From Melanocharis versteri (taxonomy: Eukaryota; Chordata; Aves; Passeriformes; Melanocharitidae): a stretch of 64,000 bases of DNA. This document shows, one piece after another, positions 1-10,270 of this stretch. The stretch is from the NCBI GenBank assembly GCA_013397845.1, contig VZTG01002133.1, positions 587,122 to 651,121 on the forward strand, written 5' to 3'. Every line of letters begins with the position of its first letter. Position 1 is the stretch's first letter. The notes beneath the pieces were generated by a model. It worked only from the letters and a program-made list of their open reading frames with translations. It was not told the origin of the DNA and did no database searches. The position numbers and the translations under genes are program-made.

Positions 1-1011
1 TCACAAAGGAGAGTTGAAATCCAGATTTAAAAGTGCAACAGAACCAACCCCAGACACAGACATTTTCTGCTATGATCTCTCTTTCATGTCTGCAGTATAT
101 TTTTAGCAGAAGATGTTCCCTATTCTGATTCCCCACAGCAGCCCTTTGCCAGTTCCTTCCAGGATCTCTGCTTTGGAGAGAACAGAGAGATGAGTGGTGA
201 AGAGGTTTCTAGTTGTGTGTTTGAAGGAGACACAGGAAGAGCCTGGACTCCTTATAGTACCAGCTCCATCTCCAGAGGAAGAGGGAGCTCTACCAACTCC
301 CAAAGATATTTTCTGTCATAGAAAAAGACATAGGCAAAAGAAATGGCCCATGAATGGCAAAAAAACCCCAAGCAGTAGTGTCACAGTTCATTCCCTCCCC
401 CTTCACCAAGTTTTTTATTAAATGCTTTTTCTTCTGAGTTTTCCATTTGTTCTCTATTTCTATTGAATTTCTTGATTTGTTTCTGCTTATCTATATTGCA
501 TGAGTCGCCGTGCTGTTAAAGACCCTTATTAAGGAAAATGAATAATCTTGTGGAAGTTACTTATAGTGTCTCTGTTCCTTGCTTTTATTGTTGTTTCCTC
601 CCTGGTTATTGGAAATTAAAGGCCAGAAAATGGGTTTGGCGTGGAATTTTCATGGGAATTTTTTTGAGGTTTTCTCTTAAAAGCTTTTTAATCAAAAGCT
701 GGATCTAAAACTCAAATGACTTCTACATTTTCAAAAGGAATAGGTCAGCACGCTGGGTTTATATCAAATGTTACATTTTCAGAAACAAAGAATTGTAACT
801 TCAAGTTCAATAAAAATGTTCTTAGGCAGACAGCATCCTGGCCACTGGCCCAGGCAGCTGCATTGTTTCTCCTGGGGCTGGGTTTCTGGGCAGTCAGAAA
901 TGATGCAGAACCTGGAAACCAAGACTTCAGAGCAGAACAATGATGGAAATGAACACGTAGTCGTGTGGGGATGATTCCCTTGGCCCCTTTCCAGCAGCTT
1001 TCCTGTATTTG
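1..1011. other. Unique non-coding sequence
   Basis: No gene or transposable element is recognised here. Open frames on both strands are under 80 codons and resemble no known family. A moderately AT-rich patch around 440-560 has the texture of non-repetitive, possibly conserved non-coding DNA, but nothing beyond composition supports that. Confidence 0.6.
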
Positions 1012-1147
1012 CCTTCATTCCCCTCCTTCTTAATTCTCTTTTCTTTCCTTATTGTTCCCTTTCCCCTTGTCTCTTACAACTCACTTCCCCGTCCTCTCCT
1101 CTCCTCTCCTCGTTGCCTTTGCTGTTCTCATGTCTTTGTCCTTGCAG
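1012..1147 (+). other. Long polypyrimidine tract ending in an acceptor-like CAG
   Basis: Over 130 bases the plus strand is dominated by C and T and includes four perfect TCCTC units. It ends in a run reading tgtctttgtccttgcag, whose AG is at 1146-1147. This fits a strong 3' splice acceptor on the plus strand. No convincing downstream coding segment or GT donor of good consensus was found before about 1370. It is therefore either a cryptic acceptor or simple pyrimidine-rich DNA able to form triplex structure. Confidence 0.4.
1092..1111 (+). repeat. (TCCTC)4 microsatellite
   Basis: Four perfect tandem copies of a 5-bp pyrimidine unit lie inside the larger polypyrimidine tract. Confidence 0.9.
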
Positions 1148-3050
1148 TGATGCACTGACATGTCCTAACACTGGCAAAACTTCGTCAGGGCACATTTCCT
1201 GCAGAAAGCCAAGACATGTTTCAAGGCAGGCTCAAAGTGTTTGTTCTCACAGCCAAAAGGACTGGGTCCATTCCCCAAAACATGTTCCCTTGCTTATGGT
1301 GCTGTTGTTTAGCTGGTGCCTCACAAAGCCAACATGAATTTTAAGGTCATTTCAGGTCTTGGTGTGGTCTCGTGGCCTCTCAGAGCTTCCTCTTTTCTCT
1401 GTAGATATCTCTCAAAAGGGGTCTTGGTTTTAATTTCAGTTCTTATTGGCTGCTCTCTGTTTGCCTGATCAGCCAAGGAGAAGAAATGTGAAGATGTATG
1501 TGTCTGATCAAATATTTAAACTTCTAATACCAGCAGCTCACAAGATACATAAACCATAATTTATTTCTGTTTACGGCACTTCTGCTGGAAGTATCCTGCT
1601 AATCTACCTAATGTATGTAAGGAAATGCAGACATGCCAAGATTTTCTTTATTGTGGCTATCAATCTTCACAACAATATTGTGAAGCAATAAGGAATGGAC
1701 TTTTCCAGGGACTAGATCTCCTATTTATTACAGACAATGCCTCTTGTTATCTGTCAGTGGCCTGTACGCAGCACTGGGTGACCTTTTGTGAAGAAGCCCA
1801 TTTGAATCACGTAGCTTTAGGTGTAAGATTTTGTCCCTTTTCCTACACACGTGTGTTCTGGAATGAGACATCCCGGGGCTGCTGGCCTCATGGGAGCCAT
1901 GGGACCAAACACATCTGGACAAACTGCCTGGGGCCAGTGGAGGAGAAACACTTCCCACACAGTCCTTCCCTCAGGTCTGCTGCTCAAGGCACCAGGTATT
2001 ATCACAGATGAGCCCGGGGACTAAATTTCCACGTTTCCAGAGGGGTCAAAAGCAAGGGTGACTGAGGTCTTTTGGCTTCATGACAGCCAACCCCCATACC
2101 CCAGCTGAGCCCAGGACCTCGAGGCAAAAATGGCCTTTCCCATTGCCCTTCTCTTTTTGCTCCCAGTGGCCAGCAAGCCTGGAGTAACTGCTTTGTAACC
2201 ATATTTAGCTTTGAGTTTGCTTCCACTCCACCCCTGAACAAAGGATTTATAACTCTGATGCTGATCACTCTTTTTTCCCACACGCACCTCTTGGTTTAAA
2301 AAAAAAGAAAAAAAGCGTCTTCTCCTTGAAACACTTTTTTTTCTTAGAGGGTTCTTCCCACTTTTTATGTCCAGGTGGATGTGGTTTAGCCCTGTCTCTT
2401 CCTGTAATGATTTCTTGTCTGTTGTTGCAGTGGCATTAGCAAGGTGCATTTTTGTGCTCAGACACTGTCAGTGGATGTGGGGTTTTGCAAGATATAACAT
2501 TAGGAAATGAAATCGAGCTTTTTGCCCTCTTTATCTTATATGGGATCCCATTAACCAATGCTCTGGTGACTTCTCGAGGCAAGAACCCTGGCAAGGAAGA
2601 GCAAGGGAGCAGGCAGAGCTTAACCCCCAAAGCAGGGAGGCAGGCTCAGAAGTGGGGTCTGTGCCCCTGACTTCTGAATGACAGTTCTTCCATCCTTCAC
2701 AGCCATGATGCAAATATGTGTGCAGTTAAAAATGGAAATGCAAGTGGACCCCAAGATGAAGGAGATGGGCAGCATTAACATGCTTGATTGGCTGAGGTCT
2801 GCTAGATTGTTTTTAAGTTAACTGGATGCCCTGCTTTTGGCTTCAGTATAAAAGATCGAAAAATAAATCCTATTAATACTTTTATTAGAAATACTCATTC
2901 AAATCTTAGTGGGCTGAGCAGCCCTAAGCACCCAGGTTTGCCCAGGATTACTCCTGGCATAAATTGTGTGCACATGCCAGAGGTATGAGAATATCAAGTG
3001 AGTTCATTTAAATTAATGGTATTAAAACAAATGGAAAATTGATTTTTGGT
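1148..3050. other. Unique non-coding sequence
   Basis: No gene or element is recognised. The longest open frames (128 codons plus, 123 codons minus) overlap one another on opposite strands, lack family resemblance and carry no flanking splice logic I can defend. Short A and T runs occur around 2298-2340. The stretch from about 2820 is distinctly AT-rich. Confidence 0.6.
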
Positions 3051-3062
3051 AATAGAGGGCTT

Positions 3063-3150
3063 GATTTACCCTAGCTTAACTCCATTGAATTTGATGGATT
3101 TGAACCTGCTTCACTTTGGCATAAATCAGGGGAATACCAAGTCCAGGGAG
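3063..3150 (+). repeat. Possible ancient amniote interspersed repeat remnant
   Basis: The segment combines an element like 'taactccattgaatttgat' with flanking words like 'gatttaccctagctt' and 'ataaatcaggg'. From memory this arrangement resembles a degenerate, widely dispersed old repeat of reptiles and birds, with a core like CCATTGAnTTCAATGG and a TTTACnCCAGCT word. Similar words recur at 45526-45590 and 53843-53910. I cannot name the family with certainty, and resemblance by chance is possible. Confidence 0.3.
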
Positions 3151-5049
3151 TGTAAACGCTAAGACCAAGTTAAATATTTACTGTCTTATGTCTTGTTACA
3201 TTCAAAATAGTAGGAAATGTGTTTCTTCTGGTTTATTCTACAGTAATGCAGATAGTGGCCAGGAACAGCAGAGGTAATGATTTGCCTTATTGCAGCAGTT
3301 GGCCTTAATAACTAGTATCATGCTAACACAAACATAATTACAGATTCAAATTGAGCTTATATTTAAGATATTTATACAGTAACGAGCAGAACTCCAGTAT
3401 TGACCATTCACAGACAGGACTGGTTTCCAGCCTCTGGGCTCAGCAGCGTGCCAAGGTCTGCAATCACTCGGGTACCTGACTGGAGTCCTTCCTCCCCCTT
3501 TCTAAAGTGCCTCCTTACTGCTCCACCAGTGAAAAATTAATGGGCCTCCTTTCGTTTGCTTTTGTGACGAGAAGGAAGCACTTCCACTAATGACACTAAG
3601 AATAGGATTTACTGTAACTTGGCCTCAAATGGTATTTGTGGTTCCCACACATCCTGTAACAATAATGCTTTCTAAACTTAAGCGGATATTGCCACACTGA
3701 CTGTTAGAGAAAAGCAGAAGGAAGATGATGAAGCAGCTCCTCCAAGCTATTTTTTTTTCCTTTCCAAGGCAGATTTATCGGCCTCGTGTTCCACACCTTG
3801 GCAAAGAAAAGAAAAATCCCAACATGAAAGCGAGACGGGCTGCAACTGTATTTTACCAGCGTGTCTGGAGTGGGGTGATTTCCTGCAAATAATTACTGGT
3901 GTGCAGGGACAAGTGGAAAAACAGATTTCTACAGCTGTTTTTTCACTCCTGCATGGTAGTATTATCTGACAGGGGCACAAATACTATATTCAGCTCTACT
4001 TTTCCCATTCCCTGGTGTAACCTCTCCTCCACCTCTCTGTGAATTCCTCCAGCAGCTGTATCCTCTAGAAACCTTCGACTGATCGCTTGGCACACACCCC
4101 CCCAGCAAGGCTCCTCTGGGGCAGCTCCAGCACCCAAATGAGGAATTGGTGGTGTCCAGCTCCAGATGGCAATCAGCTGCCTCTGCTCCGTGGCCTCTTT
4201 CTTGCCCAAGGCTGCCTGTAGAGCTGTCTGTCAAAGAAATATGTGAAGTCAACTCTTTAAGCAATTAAGGATCTATATGTAGGCAGCCAGTGCATCTTGC
4301 ATGGTGCTTGGGCCAGCTAAAACTTCTCTTACCAGCCTCTGAGTAAGCCAGTCCTGCACAAAATAGAGAAATGCCAGCCATCCATCATCCCCTCCATGGC
4401 TCAGGAGTGTAATTTCATGAGCTGCCTGTGTGGGAGAGAAGTGTGAGAAGATGCTGCGTCAGTGTGTGGGCTGCACAAGGGACAAAGAGGTGACTTAAAA
4501 TTTATACTGGAAATAGAGAGTGAGTAATAATGTGCCCACAATGGACCTTTGTTCAGAAGAAACATGCAAATGAAAAATTATTTGAATGATGGGTTTAACT
4601 ACCAGCTGAAAATGAAGCTGGGAGGCTGAGGTGTGAGCCAGCCCTCTGGCAAGATGGTAGTGAACAGGAATAAACTACAAAGTGAAAAAATACTCTGTGT
4701 TGTGTGAGGATGAAATTGTGTGGCTCGCAGCTCAGAAAGAGAGATCTTCTGTGTACCTGATAGGTTTTTTAAATTTTCTTTGTGGTGCTTTCCCACAGTT
4801 GATGGAACCACGAGGAGATTAAGTGACTTGATGCTTCAGAGGGGAAATCTGAGTCCTGGGGGAATTCTGAGATGAATCCAGACCACAATCCTGGATCCAC
4901 AGGGCTATGGGAAAGCTATTGGAGCTTGTGCCTTGGACCTTAGAGACAGATGGATATGAACCAGACCACCAGATCAGACCCTTCAGATTTTGGAGGCATT
5001 GTAAATAGGGCTCATATCCAAACATTACTGCATGACGTTTTCTCTAGGG
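3151..5049. other. Unique non-coding sequence
   Basis: No gene or element is recognised. From about 3160 to 3420 the sequence is AT-rich and non-repetitive. From about 3940 to 4480 it is more GC-balanced, with overlapping spurious minus-strand frames of 88 and 100 codons. There is no splice or family evidence for coding. Confidence 0.6.
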
Positions 5050-5075
5050 AAAAAAAAAAAAAAAAAAAAAAAAAA
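5050..5075 (+). repeat. Poly(A) tract, 26 bases
   Basis: This is an uninterrupted A26 run, the longest homopolymer in the window. The upstream 200 bases do not resemble a processed gene copy or a known LINE or SINE, and I see no target-site duplication. A retroposed origin is therefore possible but unsupported. Its length makes it a likely polymorphic or sequencing-error-prone site. Confidence 0.95.
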
Positions 5076-6780
5076 GGCTTAAGAAGCATGCTTGCCACAG
5101 AAAATAAGCTGCTAGGAAAACCTAGAGACCACATTTGAGCTGATGGAATGTTATATCCTGGTGTGATATTTTTCAGCTGTGGTCTCCTGAATTCACCTAT
5201 GCAGTTTTCCAGCATTCATCAGTCAAGCTGAAACATGTTTTCAGCAATAAAGAGAAGACTTTCTTCAAAGAAAATCTTTCTTCATGCATATAATCTGGAG
5301 AGAGTGTTTCTTTATTTTTCCTGTTGCCATTTGGGATGAATGGGATATGATATTTTTTCTTCTGTCCATTCTTATGCATCTTCCCGTTTGAGATCCTTAC
5401 AACCACGGAGTCAGTTTGGTGAAAAACATCTTTCCCATCCCCTTCCTTCATTTCCTACGAAAACAGATACTTTGAAAGGCATGAAATATAATGCCAAGTG
5501 CTGCCTTCGTAAAGAATGTCTAAAATTCCTGCGAGACAATGTATTGTTTCAAAACAAAGCTATTTCAGGCAATTCTATCCTCATCTGTACAAAGCTATTC
5601 ATCTGAGAAACTTCTTTTCCAGCACAAATATTTTTGCTCTGGGGTTTTATCTTTCAGAAAGAAAAAAGAAAGTGTTTTGGAAGATCAGTTTCATATTGTT
5701 ACAATTTAAAACAAAACAAACAGAACCAGATTCTGCGGAAGTTCAATCCATCTGCCATTCTTGCTGTCCGTGTCTAGTCAAAGACAGCACAATCCCTCTG
5801 GAACTTCTTTTACAAACGTTATTTATTTGACAGCCTCTGGCTTTTTGTTTTTGGGGTTTTGTTTTTGTCAAATTTTTACCAAGAATCCTGTGCCATGCAT
5901 AACTTTTAAAGGAAGAGTGTAGTGGGTTAATTTTATACACTTTAGGGTTTTACATGGACCTTGGTGTGGTGGGAGCTACCCTCAAAACTGCTGGTTCTCT
6001 CTGTGTCCCCGTCCCCAGCCTGCTTTTCCAGAGCACTGGAACTGCCACAGCTGTTTGGTGTGGCAGGAGGGAGGGACAGCCAGAGCTCTGGGCTGTTGCA
6101 AGGCATTTTCTATGAGCAAGGGTTTCTACCAGCCTATAGATTTTTATTAACTTTGATTCACAGAATCCCAGAGCTGAGCCCTGTCTCTTCTTTGATATTT
6201 CCAAAGGAAATGCGTTATAGGAGGCAGATAGGTTTTGGCTAAACAGAGAGCCTTAGCTGCTGTTTTATGTACTCTGCCCATGCATGAATGAATGAATTGT
6301 TGTCATGAACCAGGAAAATCTGGCTGACCTACCATGGGAAAAGACAGAATGAGCTCAAAAGCATGGATGCCTCCATTTATTTTCCTTATTTTTCAGAAAA
6401 CAGGGCTTCAGACCGCTAGTGATACCTCCTTTCTCAGCATCCAGCCTGCTCACTGAAATTACAGACACAAAAGTACTTCCCTAGCCCCTGCATTTTGACT
6501 TCAGGTCATTGGTTTTGTTGTTATTGAGGAGATAAATATTCACAGACCAAAGGCAGGATGCTATTCCACTAAAATGTGTAACATTCTCTCTGTGAGGTAA
6601 ATCTGTAGGTGTTCCCCTAGATAAAGGTTTGAATATGCCCATTTAAATTCCAGTGCTGATGGTAACATGGATGAATCTTTAGCAACCATTGATAACTAGC
6701 CAGTTTGCAAGGTTGTCAGAAATGTGTGCTCTTTCACAAGAATGAAAATACCCCAGAAGCATCCCTTCTTAAAAAATATG
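5076..6780. other. Unique non-coding sequence
   Basis: No gene or element is recognised. A short (ATGA)n run lies at about 6284-6297. The words 'cacagaatcccagag' near 6161 recall the start of an antisense CR1 3' end, but the similarity stops within 20 bases and I do not call it. Confidence 0.55.
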
Positions 6781-6960
6781 TGAAACAAAACCAAAAAGTG
6801 GAAAAAAGAAAATTAGCAGCTGCTATTGCAGTAAACTTTAACATACAGACACTGCTTTCTGAGAGCTATCATTAGAGTCAAATTAAAACATAGCTGAGAT
6901 TTTTCTGAATAAAACTGTCAATGAAGATAAAAAAGTTTTTATGTTGACAGTAAAGCAAAT
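6781..6960. other. AT-rich block containing a two-part hairpin
   Basis: This AT-rich, non-repetitive block includes an inverted repeat at 6914-6951. The outer arms ACTGTCAA (6914-6921) and TTGACAGT (6944-6951) are perfect. They enclose a second stem, ATAAAAA (6927-6933) with TTTTTAT (6936-6942), separated by two bases. The outer arms each carry a TGACAG word, the core bound by MEIS and TGIF homeodomain proteins, in opposite orientation. Whether this is a regulatory dimer site, a cruciform or chance cannot be decided from sequence alone. Confidence 0.35.
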
Positions 6961-9736
6961 GATTTTTTCCACTCTGTTGAGGTTCTGTAATGGTTGCAGT
7001 ATATCTGGGTGACTTATGGCACGCTAATGATAGATTAACAGCTGCAGGAGACACGACTGCTCCCAGCATTGCTCTCGGGCAAGGGAAGCTCAAGACCTGT
7101 GGGCAGGGGCTGGGTTTGGGGGCAAAAATGGGTGGAGGATTTACACGAGGCTGCATGTTGGTAACACAAAGAAGAATGTTGAGAAAAGCACTCAGGGATG
7201 TGAGAAGTGGTTCCTCGGGTGGGGGAAGCCTCACGCTGGAGGCTATGTCTTGGTATGGTTGGAAATGAGGTGCAGCATCAAAGTAACTGAATTTGGCTAT
7301 TTTCTGTAAGTTAGGGAAGGAGTGCACCAGCAGCAGTGATAATTGCAGGGGATGTAAAGTAGGTTAAGTGAGAATTATGATCTGCTGCAGTCCTTTAATG
7401 CATTGCCAGCATGTTCAGCCAGCACAAATATCCCCACAACCAGCCTGAAATAGCGATTTCCTTGGGTGTTTCCCTGAAATATTCACATAGACAGAAAAGG
7501 TCATGGTAGAGGATTTTTTCTCTTCTCATTACCCAGAACTGAAGGCCTTGTTCCCATCTGGGGGTGTAAAAGGCCCAGAGCTCAGCTATACCCGTGGTCT
7601 AGCAGGAGAAGGGGTCCTGCCGTGGTGGGTAAATCCTGACCTGTCCTGCTGCTCTTAGGGGTGCTGCATTCCCTGCTGGGGAGAGGTGAAATGAAGAGAA
7701 AGATTTGGAAAGTTGGCGGAAACACCCTTTGGATTAAGAATTCACTCCGAAGAGCTCACTAATCTACTATTATTTTATCTATTTGGAATTTGTGTTGCAA
7801 ATGAGGCAAGAGAACAGCTTGAAAGTCACGGTTTGAGGCTGAACAAGCATCCCTCTGCTCGGCACCTCCATTGTGACACGATGGCAGTGGTGCTTGCATG
7901 TTTATCTGATACTCTTTGGAGTAAACAAATGGACAAAGAGGGGCTGGAGTGGCGCAGCAGCAGCAGCCATTCATTGCCTCTCTGTCCTCTGTGCCCACGG
8001 CAAGTGGAGAGAAAGGGACTGTAAATCCTTGAGCCCAAGTCTCCAGATGTGCTGGACCTGCTCCCTTCATTGTACAGTGCTGTTATAGCTTTGACCAAGG
8101 CCAGGGACTATTGGCAGCTGCACCACGTCCCCCACCCCTCAGTTCCTGAGTCCTGAGTTTCACCACTTTCAGCAAAAAAAAAAAAGCATTTAACTCTCCA
8201 AAACTCCTTTAACTTGGAGATCTTTGGATGCCTCCCAAACTGTGTCTGTGTTAACCTGAATTTACTTAGAGATATCTTCAACATTTAATTAGATTAGTTA
8301 TTCCAGCAGGGAGGAGGAAGGTAAAAAAGCAGAATGCTTAGAAAAGAACAGTTTTTCTTTGGATTGTGACATCTGAATAATTTAAAGAGGTTTTGAGAAC
8401 TACGCTTTATTTTAATTAGTTTCTGAATCAGTTTCTGCTTTGCCTTTTCTTCCTCCCCCCTCTTTGTACTGTTTATTTTTGATGACATCTGCAATCCTGA
8501 AAAAAAGAAAAAGGAAGCAAATTAACTTGGTTCAAGCCACATCAGCACATCCCTTGGAAGATCACAGCAGTCAGCTGTAAAAAATGGGCTCATGCTGAAA
8601 GAAAATGAGGAGCTCAGAGGGCTGAAAATGAACTTACCTATTTATTAACTACATCTATCTTTATTATTTTTGTACAACACCAAAAAATGTTCTTGGCCCG
8701 TCACAGATGTGCACAGAGGATGTGAGGTGAACTGCTTTGGCACTATTTTATTAAGGCCACTCTGCATTAACATTTCCCAAATCAGGAACAAAGTCCATCC
8801 TCTGACAAACTCTCAGTCTAAACAGGCACAGTCCAAGAGAGCAGTGGGGGAAGAAATGAGCTGCATGGCTGGGATTAATGCTGTGGTTAAGGAGTATCAC
8901 AGCAGTTACAGAAAAGTCTTTTTTTGCTTCATGCCCTGTGATATTTTGTGTTTTGCCAAAAGTCCTTGTGTCCAATTTCCACAAGCAATGGGTGAAGGGT
9001 AACCCGAGGAAAGTGGAGGGAGTGAGAGTGAAGGAGATGATGCTCACAAAGACACTTGAGAAGGAAGAGACCCAGCAACCCAAAGCTGAAGGAAACAAAC
9101 CTGATCAATTGGTTGCTCTTGACACAACTATTTTAGCTACAGCTTTCTGTCTTTTCAAGCAGGACAAGTTGCCACTGTTGGACACAGGCAATGCTATCTG
9201 CAAACAGAAGTTGCCCATGTAAAGAACTCTAAGTATGTGAGGACAGGACCTGCAGCACCCTTCCCATAAACCTGAGGGCTACAGAAGTTGATAGAAAGTT
9301 ATTTGTGTCTCTGGCCTATCACCACCAGCCTACATTCAACTTTGTTAATCCCATGTGCCTCCTGGAAAGATAGGATGCCTATGGAGTAAAAAAAAACATG
9401 AAATACAGTTGTAATTTCAAGACAATTTTGGATGAAAAATGAAAAATTGCTTTAACCAACATATTTTGAAAATTAACATAAGCCTCAGATAATATTTCAT
9501 TGAGAAATAAAAGCGGCAAGCAACCTGTCACCAAAAAAAAAGGCAGAATGACTGAGATGTTTCATTTCAATATTCATCAAACTACACATTTGGAAATTTT
9601 TATTTGAAGTGAACATTTGTGGGTTTGAAATTCATGCCCTCCCTCCTATTATCAAAAAGCTGAAAGTGAACCATATGTTTTTTCATCCCTGAACAATTTT
9701 TATTTTCAAACTTTTCCAAATGCCAGGCAGGCCAGT
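6961..9736. other. Unique non-coding sequence
   Basis: Nothing is recognised. The 149-codon minus-strand frame at 6878-7327 and the 110- to 115-codon frames near 8670-9222 resemble no family and overlap others on the opposite strand. Short A runs of 10 to 12 bases occur near 8174 and 9531. Confidence 0.6.
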
Positions 9737-9753
9737 AAAAAAAAAAAAAAAAA
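9737..9753 (+). repeat. Poly(A) tract, 17 bases
   Basis: Uninterrupted A17. No recognisable retroposon body lies upstream. Confidence 0.9.
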
Positions 9754-9984
9754 GTTATTTGCACAACTGAGATGTGGTTTCTGAACAAAGAGTGTTGTGA
9801 TGAGGTCCTGAGCACTGTTCTGATCTGAGTTCAATATAGGGTTCGTGCAAGGTGGGTGATGGAGGTAATTCTGTTATCGTGTCATTCTGTCCCGCCAACC
9901 CTCTCCTAAGCATTATCAACTAATGTGTGACAGTTCTAAAGTGGATTATAGCCCAGTCTGTCTGACACAGCTCAGCTGAATCCA

Positions 9985-10060
9985 GCAAACATATATCACT
10001 CAGGATCTCAAATTGGACTTGAACCTCGGTCTGTGAAGTTGTGGATTAGTAATTTGTCAC
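9985..10060 (-). repeat. Possible tRNA-derived SINE relic
   Basis: Read on the minus strand, the segment contains GAGGTTCAAGTCC, close to the B-box consensus of tRNA promoters (GGTTCAANTCC-like). It is flanked upstream by tRNA-like text. No intact A box or cloverleaf is evident, so a functional tRNA gene is unlikely. An old MIR, CORE-SINE or other tRNA-derived SINE fragment is the most plausible reading, but the evidence is thin. Confidence 0.25.
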
Positions 10061-10228
10061 GTTTTGCTCACACTTTTTCCCTGCTCGGTGTGTCCCTTGT
10101 GGGGGACACTGCACTTCAGCACACTCATTTCAGTGGTGTTTTCAGGATGTAATATAGAAATTACCAGGCGTTATGAAAAGGTCAGCTCTGTTAGGCTCAT
10201 AGAGTAAGTAGGAGGAATGGAGTTGCTC

Positions 10229-10270
10229 TTAAGATATTAATCATCTGTCATTAGATCTTATTAATCATCC
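10229..10270. promoter_or_regulatory. Candidate homeodomain site cluster
   Basis: Two copies of ATTAATCATC (10236-10245 and 10260-10269) lie in direct orientation 24 bp apart. Between them is a CTGTCA word of MEIS/TGIF type. TAATC is the bicoid-class (OTX/PITX) homeodomain core. A 10-bp direct repeat at such a distance is expected a few times by chance in a window this size, so this is only a candidate. Confidence 0.25.

Noticed and set aside
5050..5075. Processed pseudogene suggested by the A26 tract
   Set aside because: The upstream sequence matches no gene I recognise, and no flanking target-site duplication could be found.
6159..6205. CR1-like start 'cacagaatcccagag'
   Set aside because: Similarity ends within about 20 bases and lacks the following 'gttggaa..gacct' text of real antisense CR1 ends.
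6878..7327. 149-codon minus-strand frame
   Set aside because: No family resemblance, and it overlaps the AT-rich hairpin block. Chance open frames of this size are expected among the many in 64 kb.
9985..10060. Functional tRNA gene on the minus strand
   Set aside because: Only a B-box-like word is present. I could not build an acceptor stem, A box or anticodon arm.
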